DNA from: JADJOM01 sp963817435
GTDB lineage: Bacteria; Gemmatimonadota; Gemmatimonadetes; Gemmatimonadales; GWC2-71-9
Direction of reading: 5' to 3'
Length of the DNA: 64,000 bases
Assembly (NCBI GenBank): GCA_963817435.1
Contig: CAWFNY010000001.1
Coordinates: 1,612,001 to 1,676,000 of the forward strand
Made by a program: the position numbers and the translations under genes. The notes under the pieces were generated by a model. That model made no database searches. It had not been told where the DNA came from and saw only the letters and a program-made list of their open reading frames with translations. This document shows, one piece after another, positions 26,564 to 35,637 of the stretch. Each line of letters opens with the position of its first letter. Positions within the stretch are counted from its first letter, which is position 1.

Positions 26564-26596
26564 TCGCGAATATAGTCTGAATCGCGCCGCCCTCCC

Positions 26597-29500
26597 CTAC
26601 ACCTCCAGCCGATCGCCGGGCCGAGCCACCATCCCGTACAGCACCGGCATCAGGAAGACGCTGATCAGCAGCCGGGAGAAGAGCCCGCCCACGATCACCA
26701 GCGCGAATGGCCGCTGAGAATCCGAGCCCACTCCGGTGGAGAGGGCCGCGGGCAGCAACCCGAATGCCGCCACCAGCGCGGTCATCATGATGGGGCGGAG
26801 CCGCAGGATCGCCGCCTCCCGGGTCGCGGACACGATATCGGCCCCCGCGCGGCGGAGTTCGTTCGCGTACGAGATGTACACGACCGCCGTCTGGACCGAC
26901 ACGCCGAACAGCGCGAGAAAGCCGATGCCGGAGGAGACGGAGAATGGCGTCCCGGTCACCGCGAGCGCCACGATCCCTCCGATCGGCGCGGAAAGGATCA
27001 CCCCCGCGACGGTGATCAGCGGGAACTTGAAGTTGCTGTACAGCGCGAACAGGATGAGAAAGATCAGGAACAGCGTGAGCGGCAGCACGATCCGGAGCTG
27101 ACTCTTGGCCGCGGTGTAGTCCTGATACTCGCCCCCCCAGATGACCCGATAGCCCGACGGCATCCGGACGCGCGACGCGATGACCGCCTTCGCCTCCTGC
27201 ACCGCCCCGGCCAGATCCCGCCCCGCCACGGAGTACTGGATCCCGATGAACCGCGAGTTGTCCTGGCGGTAGATGAACGAGGCGCCACTCGCGATCCTGA
27301 TCGTCGCCAGCTCCCGCAGCGGGATCTGCTGGCCGCCGGGCGTGGGCACCAGAATTCCGCCGATCGCCTCGGGCGATTCCCGGAACCGGGGCTCCAGCCG
27401 CACCACCAGATCGAAGAGCCGCTCCCCCTGCACCACCTGGGTGGCAGCCGCCCCGCCCACGGCCGCCTGCAACAGGCCGTTGATGTCGTCCACGTTGAGC
27501 CCATAGCGCGCGATCTTTGCCCGGTCGATGTCCACCGTCAGGCTCGGCTGCCCCAGCTCCTGGACCAGCGTCACATCCGTGATGCCTCGCACCCCCTCGA
27601 GCAGATGCTTGACCTCCAGCCCCTTGGTCTGCAGGGTCTCGAGATCCGGGCCGAACAGTTTGACGTCAAGCGAGCTCTTGAGGCCCGTCTCCGCCTCGTC
27701 CACGGCGTCTTCCGCCGGCTGCGTGAAGTTGAAAATGATCCCGGGAAAGGCCTCCAGCCGGCGGTCGATCGCGGCGATCAGCTCGTCCTTGCGGTGATAG
27801 GCACCGTGCCACTCGCTGTACGGCCTGAGACCCACGTAGAACTCGGCGTTGAAGAAGCCCGTCGGATCGGTGCCGTCATCGGGACGCCCATGCTCGTCCG
27901 CGACGACCGTCACTTCGGGGAAGGACCGGAGGATCGTCCGGATCTGCGGGACGATCTTCGCCGACTCGTCGAACGAAATCGTGTACGGCATCGTCGCCCG
28001 CACCCAGATCGCGCCTTCGTCCAGGTGGGGCATGAATTCGGCCCCGACCGTCCCGAAGAGCAGCAGCGAGACGGCAAAGAGCGCGAGCGAACCCGCCACG
28101 GTGGCCCGCGGCCGTGCCAGACACCAGTCCAGCGAACGCTGGTAGGTGCCCTTGACCCACTCGAACGCCGGATTCCGGCGTTCCCGGACGCCCTTCCGGA
28201 GCACCCAGGAACAGAGCACCGGGACCACCGTCAGCGTCAGGATGAGCGAGCCGATCAGCGCGAAGATCGTGGTGTCCGCCATCGGGGAGAACAGCTTCCC
28301 CGAGGGACCGCTCAGCACGTAGATTGGCAGGAAACCGGCCATGATCACGGCCACGGCGTAGAAGATGGGCCGGTCCACCTCCGCGGCGGCCTCGCTGATG
28401 ACGTCCCGCAGGTTGTACTCGGTGCCGTGCCGGAGCCCGAGCTGACGGTGGATGTTCTCCACCATCACCACCGCGCCGTCGACCAGGATGCCGAAGTCGA
28501 TCGCGCCGATCGAGAGCAGGTTGGCCGGGATGTGCTTCAGGTCGAGGCAGATGAACGCGAAGAACAGGGAGACCGGAATCGTCGCGGCGACAATGAGGCC
28601 GGAGCGCGCGTCATACAGGAAGAGAATCAGCACGAACACGACCAGCACGATGCCGCGCAGCAGATTCTCTTCCACCGTGCGGGTGGTGAGCTGCACCAGG
28701 TCGCTGCGATCGTAGAACGGACGGATGTGGACATCCTTGGGGAGAATGCTGTCGTTCAGCTCGGCCGTCTTGGCCTGGACTCTGCGGAGCACCGTCTGGG
28801 CCTGTTCCCCCTTCCGAAGCAGCAGGACGCCCTCGACGGCGTCGTCGTGATCCATGAACCCGAACTGCCCGAGCCGCGGGGCATGGCCGATCTCCACGCG
28901 TCCCACATCCTTCACCAGGATCGGAACGCCATTCCGGTTCGCCAGGACGACGTTTCCGATGTCCTCCGTGGTGACGACCCGGCCCAGGCCCCGGATGTAG
29001 TAGAACTGGCCCCCCTCGGAATAGAACCCGCCGCCGGCGTTGCTGTTGTTGGCGGCGAGGGCATTCACTACGTCGCTCGCACCGAGGCCGGCGCCGGCGA
29101 GCCGTGCGGGATCGAGGAGCACGTGGTACTCCATCGACTCTCCGCCGAGCGGAGAGTCGTCGGCGATCCCCGGCACCGCCTTGTACTCCCGCGCGATCAC
29201 CCAGTCATTGATGATCTTGAGATCCATCGCGTTACGGTCCGGGCTCTCGACCACGTAGCGGTACACCAGGCCGGACGGCGAGAACAGCGGGGAGACCGAG
29301 GGACTCACCCCGCTGGGCAGTTCCAGGTCCGGCACGCGTTCGAAGACCTGCTGCCGGGCGAAGTAGTTGTCCGTGCCGTCCTCGAACGTCATGCGGACAT
29401 CCGAGAGTCCGTACAGCGAGACCGAACGGATGATCCGCATCTTCGGGACGCCGTTCATCGCGATCTCGGTCGGCACCGTGATCAGCCGCTCGACTTCTTC

Positions 29501-29725
29501 CGCCGCGTGGCCGGGCCATTGTGAGACGATCTCGACCATCGGAGGCGACAGGTCGGGATAGGCGTCGACGGGGAGGCGCGAGAACGACCAGGCCCCCACC
29601 GACACGATGAGAACCGCGAGGAGCCCGACCAGGAATCGCTGCCGGAGCGAGGCGGCGACGATCCGGTGGATCGCCGACGGGCTCCGCGACTCCCCCGATT
29701 CCGGTGCTGCCGGAGGCGCGCTCAT
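26597..29725 (-). CDS. CzcA/CusA-type heavy-metal RND efflux pump
   Basis: The inner-membrane proton antiporter (1042 aa) of a tripartite metal exporter. N-terminal helix RFLVGLLAVLIVSVGAW, porter-domain motif GVPKMRIIRSVSLYGLS and 12-TM topology are typical HME-RND. TM4 reads AIDFGILVDGAVVMVEN, with Asp410, Asp416 and Glu423, the CzcA-type proton relay linked to divalent cations (Zn, Co, Cd, Ni) rather than Cu(I). Exact metal not provable. The start overlaps the adaptor gene by 4 bases (ATGA), so the operon is OMF-MFP-RND. Confidence 0.93.
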   Translation of the reverse strand: MSAPPAAPESGESRSPSAIHRIVAASLRQRFLVGLLAVLIVSVGAWSFSRLPVDAYPDLSPPMVEIVSQWPGHAAEEVERLITVPTEIAMNGVPKMRIIRSVSLYGLSDVRMTFEDGTDNYFARQQVFERVPDLELPSGVSPSVSPLFSPSGLVYRYVVESPDRNAMDLKIINDWVIAREYKAVPGIADDSPLGGESMEYHVLLDPARLAGAGLGASDVVNALAANNSNAGGGFYSEGGQFYYIRGLGRVVTTEDIGNVVLANRNGVPILVKDVGRVEIGHAPRLGQFGFMDHDDAVEGVLLLRKGEQAQTVLRRVQAKTAELNDSILPKDVHIRPFYDRSDLVQLTTRTVEENLLRGIVLVVFVLILFLYDARSGLIVAATIPVSLFFAFICLDLKHIPANLLSIGAIDFGILVDGAVVMVENIHRQLGLRHGTEYNLRDVISEAAAEVDRPIFYAVAVIMAGFLPIYVLSGPSGKLFSPMADTTIFALIGSLILTLTVVPVLCSWVLRKGVRERRNPAFEWVKGTYQRSLDWCLARPRATVAGSLALFAVSLLLFGTVGAEFMPHLDEGAIWVRATMPYTISFDESAKIVPQIRTILRSFPEVTVVADEHGRPDDGTDPTGFFNAEFYVGLRPYSEWHGAYHRKDELIAAIDRRLEAFPGIIFNFTQPAEDAVDEAETGLKSSLDVKLFGPDLETLQTKGLEVKHLLEGVRGITDVTLVQELGQPSLTVDIDRAKIARYGLNVDDINGLLQAAVGGAAATQVVQGERLFDLVVRLEPRFRESPEAIGGILVPTPGGQQIPLRELATIRIASGASFIYRQDNSRFIGIQYSVAGRDLAGAVQEAKAVIASRVRMPSGYRVIWGGEYQDYTAAKSQLRIVLPLTLFLIFLILFALYSNFKFPLITVAGVILSAPIGGIVALAVTGTPFSVSSGIGFLALFGVSVQTAVVYISYANELRRAGADIVSATREAAILRLRPIMMTALVAAFGLLPAALSTGVGSDSQRPFALVIVGGLFSRLLISVFLMPVLYGMVARPGDRLEV

Positions 29726-30858
29726 TGGCTCTCCGCAAACTGCAGGAACAGCCCGCCTTCCGTGATCACCCGCTCGCCCGCGGACACGCCCCCGCGGATC
29801 TCGAACTGCTCCCCGACGTGCGAGCCCAGCGTCACCGGCCGCCGGACGAACCCGCTGTCCCCCGTCGCGACGAAGACGAACGGCAGGCTCTCGGCATCGC
29901 GCAGGACGGCGGACGAAGGAATCAGGAGCCCGTTGCGGGGTCGCCGGGACTGGATGGTGACCCGCACGAACATGTCGCGTTTGAGGCCCTGCCCGCGGTT
30001 CACCGTCTGCACCCGGACCGCCGTCGCCCGGGTATTGGGATCGACCTCCGCCCCGACATACGTCACGATGCCGTGGTAGACCGTGCTGGAGTCGTCCGTC
30101 AGCCGCACCAGGGCGGAGTCGCCGACGGCGACATCGGACAGATCGCCCCCGAACACATCCGCCATGACCCATACCGTCGAGAGCTCGGCGATGGTGAAGC
30201 AGGGGGTCGTTCCCGCCTCGAGCAGCTGGCCGGGGGTGATAAGCCGTTCGACGATCGTCCCGGCGATCGGCGCCCGGACGATCCCCTGCGCCGCGGGAAC
30301 GGGACGGCGCTGGCGGATGTTCTCGATGGTCGTCGAGTCGATGCCGAGGCCCCGGAGCTGCTCCAGTGAGGCCTCCCGGTCGGCCACCGCGCTCGCGGCA
30401 TCGGCCTGGGATTGCTCGAGGTCCCGTCGGGAGAGGGCGTCGTTCTCGTAGAGCTTCTGGTTCATCTCCGCGATCCGCCCGAGATTCAGGGCGGCGAGAT
30501 CGGCCTTCCGGTAGGACGCAATCGCGGCCGCATAGTCCGGTGAGGCCACCAGCGCGAGCGGCTGCCCCCGAACCACCTGGGCACCCGGTTCGACGAGGAC
30601 CCGCGCCACCGGGCCGGACATGGGACAGAGCTGCGCGGTGCTCCGGTCGCCGTCGAACGCCACGGTTCCCGTGACCTCGACACTGGGGCGGAACGACGCC
30701 GCAGCCAGGCTTTCGACATGGAGCTTGGCCCGCTGGTCCGGTGTGAGCGCCGGCGCCCTGGACTGTTCCTGCGCGCCCGGATCGCCCTCGCGCCGGCCGC
30801 AGGCCGACAGTACGGCCACCCCCGCGAGCGCCAGGAACCTTCTCATGCTACTTGTCAT
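29722..30858 (-). CDS. Periplasmic adaptor (membrane fusion) subunit of the metal efflux system
   Basis: A 378-aa CzcB/CusB-like adaptor. It has a lipoprotein signal (LAGVAVLSAC), a barrel-sandwich half (SGPVARVLVEPGAQVVRGQ), a helical hairpin (about 120-190) and the second half IVRAPIAGTIVERLITPGQ, then a beta-barrel and membrane-proximal domain. ATG 30858 has GGGAG upstream and overlaps the end of the outer-membrane factor by 11 bases. No His-rich N-terminal metal-binding extension is present. Confidence 0.9.
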   Translation of the reverse strand: MTSSMRRFLALAGVAVLSACGRREGDPGAQEQSRAPALTPDQRAKLHVESLAAASFRPSVEVTGTVAFDGDRSTAQLCPMSGPVARVLVEPGAQVVRGQPLALVASPDYAAAIASYRKADLAALNLGRIAEMNQKLYENDALSRRDLEQSQADAASAVADREASLEQLRGLGIDSTTIENIRQRRPVPAAQGIVRAPIAGTIVERLITPGQLLEAGTTPCFTIAELSTVWVMADVFGGDLSDVAVGDSALVRLTDDSSTVYHGIVTYVGAEVDPNTRATAVRVQTVNRGQGLKRDMFVRVTIQSRRPRNGLLIPSSAVLRDAESLPFVFVATGDSGFVRRPVTLGSHVGEQFEIRGGVSAGERVITEGGLFLQFAESQ

Positions 30859-32137
30859 GTGCATCTCCCGAGGGCGAAGGCCCGATCGGTAATCCCGTCG
30901 CGCGATCGAGATCGGCGCGGGCATCGTTGGCGGCGCCGAGTGCCTCGGCGTACTGGCTCTCGGCATCCAGCAGGGTGCGGCGTGCGTCGAGCACCTCGAG
31001 CAGGGACATGCCGCCAATCCCGTAGCTCACCAGCGTGATGTGATAGGCCTGACGAGCCTCCGGGAGCAGTTCGTCGCGAAGGTATCTGGCCTGCTCGATG
31101 GCCGTCGCCGCCCCGGCGTAGGTGGTGCGAACATCCTGCTCGACCTGCGCTGCGAGATCCCGATGCGTCGCCCGGAGTTCGAGTTCATGGTGCTGGGACT
31201 CGGCCACCTCGCCCCGGCGGTGATTCCAGAAGAACAGGGGAATCGAGAATCCCACGCCGGTGGTGTAGGTCGTCGCGGTTCCGTCGGCATAGTTCCGCGC
31301 GGCGAAGAGATCCAGATCCGGAAGCCAGTATTGCTTCGCCAGTGTCGTGGAGGCACGGGCGCCCGCCTGCTGGCTCGTGAGACTCAGCAGCTCCGGGCGG
31401 AGTGCCGAGGCCCGGGCCAGCAGCGTGTCGAGCGGGGGCAGGTCGTCAGGCACCGGCAGCGAGTCGGAGGCGACGAGCGGAGCGGCGAGTGACCGTCCCA
31501 GCAGCCGGTTGAGGGCGGCGCGGGCGTTCACGATATCCCGGCCGTTCGCGATGAGCGCATTCTGCGCGGCGGCCAGGTCGACGCGCGCCCGGAGCACGTC
31601 GATGCGCGCCACGGTGCCGGCATCGAGGCGCACCTCGGTCTTCTTGAGCAGGTCCTCCGCGAGCTGCTTCCCTTCCGTGAGATCCGCCTGGTGCAGCAGC
31701 GCGACGAGCAGCGCGTCGTACGCCTGGGCCGTCTGGGAGACAGTCTGCTGCACCAGCAGGGTGTAGCTGAACGCCGCCGACTCCACGTCGGCGCGGCCGA
31801 CATTCCCGCGCAGATGGAACTTGCTGGGGAACGGCAGGCTCAGCCCCACGCCGAGATCACCCCCGGTGCGGGTCCCTGGGCGGAGCAACCCCGACGCACC
31901 GGAGACGTCGGCCGAGAGCGAGGGATCGGGAAAGGCGCTGGCCTGTACCAGGCGCGCCCGCGCCTGGTCGACCTGCTCCTTGGCGACGACGAGCGCGGGA
32001 TTCCAGGCCAGCGCGCTGTCGATCGCCTCCCGCCGGGAAAACGACGGCGCCATGGCCTGGCCATACAGCGGTGGGAGATCCGGGAAGCCGATCAGCAGCA
32101 GGCCGGCGATTCCCACGATCCAGATACTCAGCTTCAC
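30848..32137 (-). CDS. TolC-like outer-membrane factor of the metal efflux system
   Basis: A 429-aa outer-membrane efflux protein (CzcC/CusC class). After a signal peptide it shows the duplicated helical pattern of the family: SALAWNPALVVAKEQVDQA in the first repeat and RASALRPELLSLTSQQAGA in the second, with GVGLSLPFPSKFHLRG and GVGFSIPLFFWNHRRGE marking the strand regions. It is the first large gene of the operon and overlaps the adaptor. The 204 bases upstream hold no other gene. Confidence 0.9.
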   Translation of the reverse strand: MKLSIWIVGIAGLLLIGFPDLPPLYGQAMAPSFSRREAIDSALAWNPALVVAKEQVDQARARLVQASAFPDPSLSADVSGASGLLRPGTRTGGDLGVGLSLPFPSKFHLRGNVGRADVESAAFSYTLLVQQTVSQTAQAYDALLVALLHQADLTEGKQLAEDLLKKTEVRLDAGTVARIDVLRARVDLAAAQNALIANGRDIVNARAALNRLLGRSLAAPLVASDSLPVPDDLPPLDTLLARASALRPELLSLTSQQAGARASTTLAKQYWLPDLDLFAARNYADGTATTYTTGVGFSIPLFFWNHRRGEVAESQHHELELRATHRDLAAQVEQDVRTTYAGAATAIEQARYLRDELLPEARQAYHITLVSYGIGGMSLLEVLDARRTLLDAESQYAEALGAANDARADLDRATGLPIGPSPSGDAHDK

Positions 32138-32341
32138 GAGCTCCTCCAGAATCCGGCTCCGCGACCCCGGGGCTGTGCCCGGGCGCGAGGCCGGTGATCA
32201 ATCACGTTCGGCGAACGGCCTGTGCTGATTCAGCCGGGTCGCACGCGCGCGGATTGACGCGCCGTGGTCCACTGCATGAGGCCCCGGCATGGGGCGCCCG
32301 CAGGGGACGGATGTTTGACGACTTCGATTGTCAGGAAGCGA

Positions 32342-32686
32342 TCAGACGGCGGGCGGGGCGCGCGAAAATTGGAGGGCTGGCTCGGTGTGATAGACCATCG
32401 CCGGAATGGCGGCGACGGCAGGAAGGCGGGAACCGTGCTCTACCGCGAGCGGACAGGTGGCCGGAAGCGCCCGGCCACTCGACGCGGAGGTGAGGATGGC
32501 GCAACCGAACAGGTGGGCCGCTCCGCTCCCGGCGACATGGAAGGCGGGAGATGCCGGTGCGGAGGCGGCGTGTGCGGGAGCCGAATGGAACCAGATGGCA
32601 TCGAGCACCGGAAGCCCCATTCCCCCCACCAGGAGGATCAGGGCCAGGAGGGCTGCTTGCCCACGGCGCGCGCTGCGGCGAATCAT
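32342..32686 (-). CDS. Small exported protein ahead of the efflux operon
   Basis: 114 aa with a basic N-terminus and one long hydrophobic segment (AALLALILLVGGMGLPVLDA). A Ser/Ala-rich exported part follows with two Cys and several His (FHSAPAHA, FHVAGSGAAHLFGC), reminiscent of the short DUF2946-like proteins often encoded next to metal efflux genes. Metal binding is an inference from position and residues. Same strand as the efflux operon, 204 bases upstream of it. Confidence 0.55.
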   Translation of the reverse strand: MIRRSARRGQAALLALILLVGGMGLPVLDAIWFHSAPAHAASAPASPAFHVAGSGAAHLFGCAILTSASSGRALPATCPLAVEHGSRLPAVAAIPAMVYHTEPALQFSRAPPAV

Positions 32687-32786
32687 GCGGGGAAGGTATC
32701 ACCCGGGGCGGAAAGGCGGGAGGGCCGGACAGCGGAAAGCCGGTGCGAACCCTCACGCTGTCGACCAGCGAAGGCTTCGTGGAGAA

Positions 32787-33203
32787 CTATGGGCCGGACC
32801 TCGTCATCTGCATCTCGGACGCCACCGGTTGATCCGCCGCATGCACGGGGGCCGCCGGCCCGATGGCGGTCGACGTTGAATCCGGACTCTCCAGCGCGGC
32901 CGACGGCGTCACGACGCCTTCGGCGCACGTCACCCGGATCGCCATCGGCGTGTAGATGCCCATCGTGACGACGCCAACCACCTGATTCAGGAAACTCAGC
33001 CTGGTCGCGACTCGCGCGACACCGGTCGGGCATTGCGCCGCCGTCGCGACGGTGGACGGTGCGACCAGGCCGAAGATCCAGCCGGAGGCCCAGCGCTTCT
33101 CGACGACTTGGTTCGAAGGGGCGACACCGGTGTCGATCGACGCCCGGTAGCATCCGAGCAGCGCTGTCATGCCGAAGAGAAGAATGCTTGCACGGGGACG
33201 CAT
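32787..33203 (-). CDS. Bor/Iss-like lipoprotein
   Basis: 138 aa with a lipoprotein signal (FGMTALLGC). The central pattern KRWASGWIFGLV, AAQCPTGVARVATRLSFLNQ and VVTMGIYTPMAIRVTCA corresponds to the Bor family of phage lambda and Iss of E. coli: SGIG region, Cys, FVNGLLG, ITLGIYTP, V-x-C. Bor/Iss are surface lipoproteins linked to serum resistance and are induced with metal limitation in enterics. The C-terminal 35 residues are unrelated and low complexity. Recognised by motif only, so moderately sure. Confidence 0.7.
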   Translation of the reverse strand: MRPRASILLFGMTALLGCYRASIDTGVAPSNQVVEKRWASGWIFGLVAPSTVATAAQCPTGVARVATRLSFLNQVVGVVTMGIYTPMAIRVTCAEGVVTPSAALESPDSTSTAIGPAAPVHAADQPVASEMQMTRSGP

Positions 33204-33455
33204 ACGGCTCCTTGCGGGAATGGGGCCAAAAAGTGTTTCCGGTCCGGGATCACGACGGTGGTAGCGGCGCCGCCGCCGCCCGCCACGACGATCATCGGTG
33301 CTCCCGGCTTCGGCCGGACCGAGGTGTCCACCCTGGGGTGACCGCCGCGGTTTGCGTCTCGCCAGCCGTGGTGAGCGGACTGTGGGCGCGGAAAAAGCCG
33401 AGGCCGGGAGCGATGATCGAGCGTGTGGGGGTCAGACCTGTTCGCGGTATCCGCT
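33204..33455. other. Gene-free interval, 252 bases
   Basis: No open frame with coding character, attC-like motif or strong hairpin is seen. It separates the Bor-like gene from the Cys-rich gene and may carry the promoter of the former. Confidence 0.5.
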
Positions 33456-33608
33456 TCAGGCTGCCTGGCATTCGCATGCCGGGCCGCACTCGCAGGCCGT
33501 GCCGCACTGGCAGCCGGAGCGGCGATCGGTGCCGGTGTTCTGGCAGCCGCAGGTGCAGGTCGAGCCGGGACAGGTGACGCAGGTGCAGGTGTTCGGCTGA
33601 GCGGACAT
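33456..33608 (-). CDS. Metallothionein-like Cys-rich peptide, 50 aa
   Basis: A 50-residue protein with 12 cysteines, nearly all in C-x-C or C-x-x-C pairs: CTCVTCPGSTCTCGC, then SGCQCGTACECGPACECQ. There are no aromatic residues and very few hydrophobic ones, as in metallothioneins. It most likely sequesters Zn, Cd or Cu. GAGGAG lies 8 bases before the ATG and an extended -10 (TGGTATACT) sits upstream. Next to the metal efflux operon and Bor-like gene, it completes a metal-handling block. Confidence 0.8.
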   Translation of the reverse strand: MSAQPNTCTCVTCPGSTCTCGCQNTGTDRRSGCQCGTACECGPACECQAA

Positions 33609-33653
33609 GATGAACTCCTCGCGTTTGGGTGGACTGCCGTGTTGACGGAGGCG

Positions 33654-33662
33654 AGTATACCA
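33654..33662 (-). promoter_or_regulatory. Extended -10 promoter element for the metallothionein-like gene
   Basis: The minus strand reads TGGTATACT about 46 bases before the ATG, an extended -10 (TGn plus TATACT). The -35 side (TTCAAT, 20 bases away) is weak, which would suit an activator-dependent promoter. Confidence 0.45.
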
Positions 33663-33693
33663 CCCGGAAACGGGAGGAGATTGAACGAAGTGG

Positions 33694-34461
33694 CTATTCC
33701 AGCCGGAGGGTGCCGGCAGCGATTCCATACATCCGGCGGAAGGTGCGGCTCAGGTGGGCGGAATCGGCGAATCCGGCGCGGTAGGCCGCGGTGGTCAGCG
33801 ATTCGCCGGCCGCGAACGCCTCCACGGCCCGGGTGAGCCGGAGCCAGAGCACATAGTGGCGGAAGGCCAGCCCCATCTCGTGCACGAAGAGGTGGCGGAA
33901 GCGGCTGGCGGAAAGATGGACGACAGCGGCGACGCGTTCGAGGGAGACAGATTCGCCCAGGTTGGCGCGAAGATATTCGAGGGCCAGCAGGATGCGGGGA
34001 TCGGCCGGCTGCGGTGCGCCGAGGCCGTCCGTCAGCGTCCGGATGACCTCACGCGCGGCGGTGATGAGGTCGGCTGGCTTCCGGCTCGCGCGGTAGCACG
34101 CGGAGAGGCGACCGGCCGCCACCTCGACCAGCGCCCCGTCCAGCAGGCAGATCCCATGCTCGGCCTCGAAGCGCTGCAGGAGCACCCGGCCCGGTGGAGA
34201 CTGCGGCTCGACAAAGACGTGCGCCAGGAGCGGCGCGTTCCTCCCGTCAAAGGCGTGAGCGCGGTTGGAAGCGATCACCGCTCCAGCGCAGTCGAGCCAC
34301 ACCCCGTCCGCCGGGCTCTGGAACCGGAAGCGGCCCTCCAGCGCGAGCGCCACCTGCACCGCATGGTGGGCGTGGACGTCGTTCGCCGCCCCCGCTCGGC
34401 CGATCCAGAGGCTGCCTCCATCCCAGAGACAGATCTGGCCAGCGCCGTGGCTGGCGGTCAC
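33694..34461 (-). CDS. AraC-family transcriptional regulator
   Basis: 255 aa. The N-terminal half is a cupin-like sensor (VHAHHAVQVALALEGRFRFQ). The C-terminal half carries two helix-turn-helix motifs: SLERVAAVVHLSASRFRHLF and TTAAYRAGFADSAHLSRTF with the RRMYG signature. It lies 85 bases upstream of the metallothionein-like gene on the same strand and could control it or the efflux operon. The effector is unknown. Its start overlaps no neighbour. Confidence 0.85.
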   Translation of the reverse strand: MTASHGAGQICLWDGGSLWIGRAGAANDVHAHHAVQVALALEGRFRFQSPADGVWLDCAGAVIASNRAHAFDGRNAPLLAHVFVEPQSPPGRVLLQRFEAEHGICLLDGALVEVAAGRLSACYRASRKPADLITAAREVIRTLTDGLGAPQPADPRILLALEYLRANLGESVSLERVAAVVHLSASRFRHLFVHEMGLAFRHYVLWLRLTRAVEAFAAGESLTTAAYRAGFADSAHLSRTFRRMYGIAAGTLRLE

Positions 34462-34492
34462 GCGGGACCGCTGGAGGACTTCGGCACCACGC

Positions 34493-34924
34493 TCACCTCA
34501 TCGTCATGTGCTTGAGCTGAGCCTTGAGGACGCAGGTCAGCGCCTTCTTCCCGCTCTTCAGTTGCGCAACGCTCGAGAACGCGGCCAGTCTCCTGCCATC
34601 CGCGTAGTCGCCTTCGAGGAGGCCGGACGGGTCGGGGGCCCGGTCGCCGTGCCAGAAGACCAGGCGAATGCAGTCCTTGCGATAGAAGTTGAAGACCACC
34701 AGGTGGCGCCGATACTCCTTCGGGTCGAAGGGGTCCATCGGCCCGGTAAAGAAGAATGCCGGCGCATTCCACTTGATCTCCTCGCCAATCCGCGGATCGG
34801 CGGCCAGGATGGTCGTTCGCAGCAGCGCCGCCAGATCGGCGAGCGGATGCCGCAGCTTCCGCATGTAGGCCTCGACTGCGGCGGTGTCTGATGCCTTCGT
34901 CGTGGGGGTCGCCTTACCAGGCAT
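34493..34924 (-). CDS. DUF1801 domain protein (second copy)
   Basis: 143 aa. Signature elements are AYMRKLRHPLADLAALLRTT, IGEEIKWNAPAFFFTG and DCIRLVFWHGDRAPD. It ends in a basic helix typical of DUF1801. It is only distantly similar to the copy at 17597-18049, so it is not a recent duplication. ATG 34924 directly follows attC-like site 9, an argument for a cassette gene. Confidence 0.85.
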   Translation of the reverse strand: MPGKATPTTKASDTAAVEAYMRKLRHPLADLAALLRTTILAADPRIGEEIKWNAPAFFFTGPMDPFDPKEYRRHLVVFNFYRKDCIRLVFWHGDRAPDPSGLLEGDYADGRRLAAFSSVAQLKSGKKALTCVLKAQLKHMTMR

Positions 34925-34954
34925 CGCGAACGGGCTCCCTCGGACGGGTGATGC

Positions 34955-35022
34955 AGGCACTCCCTGCGCAGAAGCTGCAGCGCGGCGGCTCGATCGACAA
35001 GCCCCGGGGCGCCGTCAGGCCG
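34955..35022 (-). repeat. attC-like site 9 (short)
   Basis: The left part is CTGCGCAGAAGCTGCAGC with GATCGACAAGCCCC. The right part is GGGGCGCCGTCAGGC. Only 68 bp, the compact form of the motif. The R' box (GAGTGCC on the minus strand) is degenerate. Confidence 0.6.
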
Positions 35023-35188
35023 CCTTTGGGCCGTCGCAGGGTGAATGCAGCGCCTTCGCAGATTCCGTCCGGTGTCAGGCAACGCGGTCGCTCCACCACT
35101 CCAGCTCTGCCGCGCCAGGACCCGAGCGACAGCCGCCCGCGCATCGATTCCCCTCTCCGGATGAGCGGCAGGAGTCGTGCGGCAGAAC

Positions 35189-35590
35189 TCAGGGCACAAT
35201 CAGGGTATCCGGCCCGGTCACCTTGTTGATGTGGCAGCCGTCGGGGGAATCGAAGAAGTAGGGGGTCGTGCGGCTGTCGGGAGGAACCTCGACTGTGACG
35301 GCGACGGAGTCACCGCTCCGGCGGAGGTGCGGAAGCGCCTGATCGGTGAGGATCGGAAGATTGCCGCCAACCAGGACGCCGACAGGACTGGAGAACAACG
35401 TGTCGTCGTTCCGGATCAGGACGGAAGTGACTCCTGCCTGCACTATCGGCGCTCCCCGGCTGTCCACGACGACCACGGTGACCACGCGGAAGATCTCATT
35501 ACATGCGGTCGGCACCGTGTCGCACGCCGCGACCAGGAGCACCAGGGTCAGCGCGACGGGCAGTCTCAGACGAATCACGGCGTGCGGCAT
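35189..35590 (-). CDS. Lipoprotein with Ig-like/carboxypeptidase-regulatory-like fold
   Basis: 133 aa. The signal ends in LVAAC, a good lipobox. The mature part has strands typical of a transthyretin- or Ig-like fold (TVVVVDSRGAPIVQAGVTSV) and three further Cys (TACNEIF, DGCHIN). Function unknown. It precedes another lipoprotein gene on the same strand with 48 bases between. Confidence 0.6.
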   Translation of the reverse strand: MPHAVIRLRLPVALTLVLLVAACDTVPTACNEIFRVVTVVVVDSRGAPIVQAGVTSVLIRNDDTLFSSPVGVLVGGNLPILTDQALPHLRRSGDSVAVTVEVPPDSRTTPYFFDSPDGCHINKVTGPDTLIVP

Positions 35591-35637
35591 GGAGGAGCCT
35601 CGGGAGGAGTGCGTCGTGATCTCGCCGGTCGGGCGGC

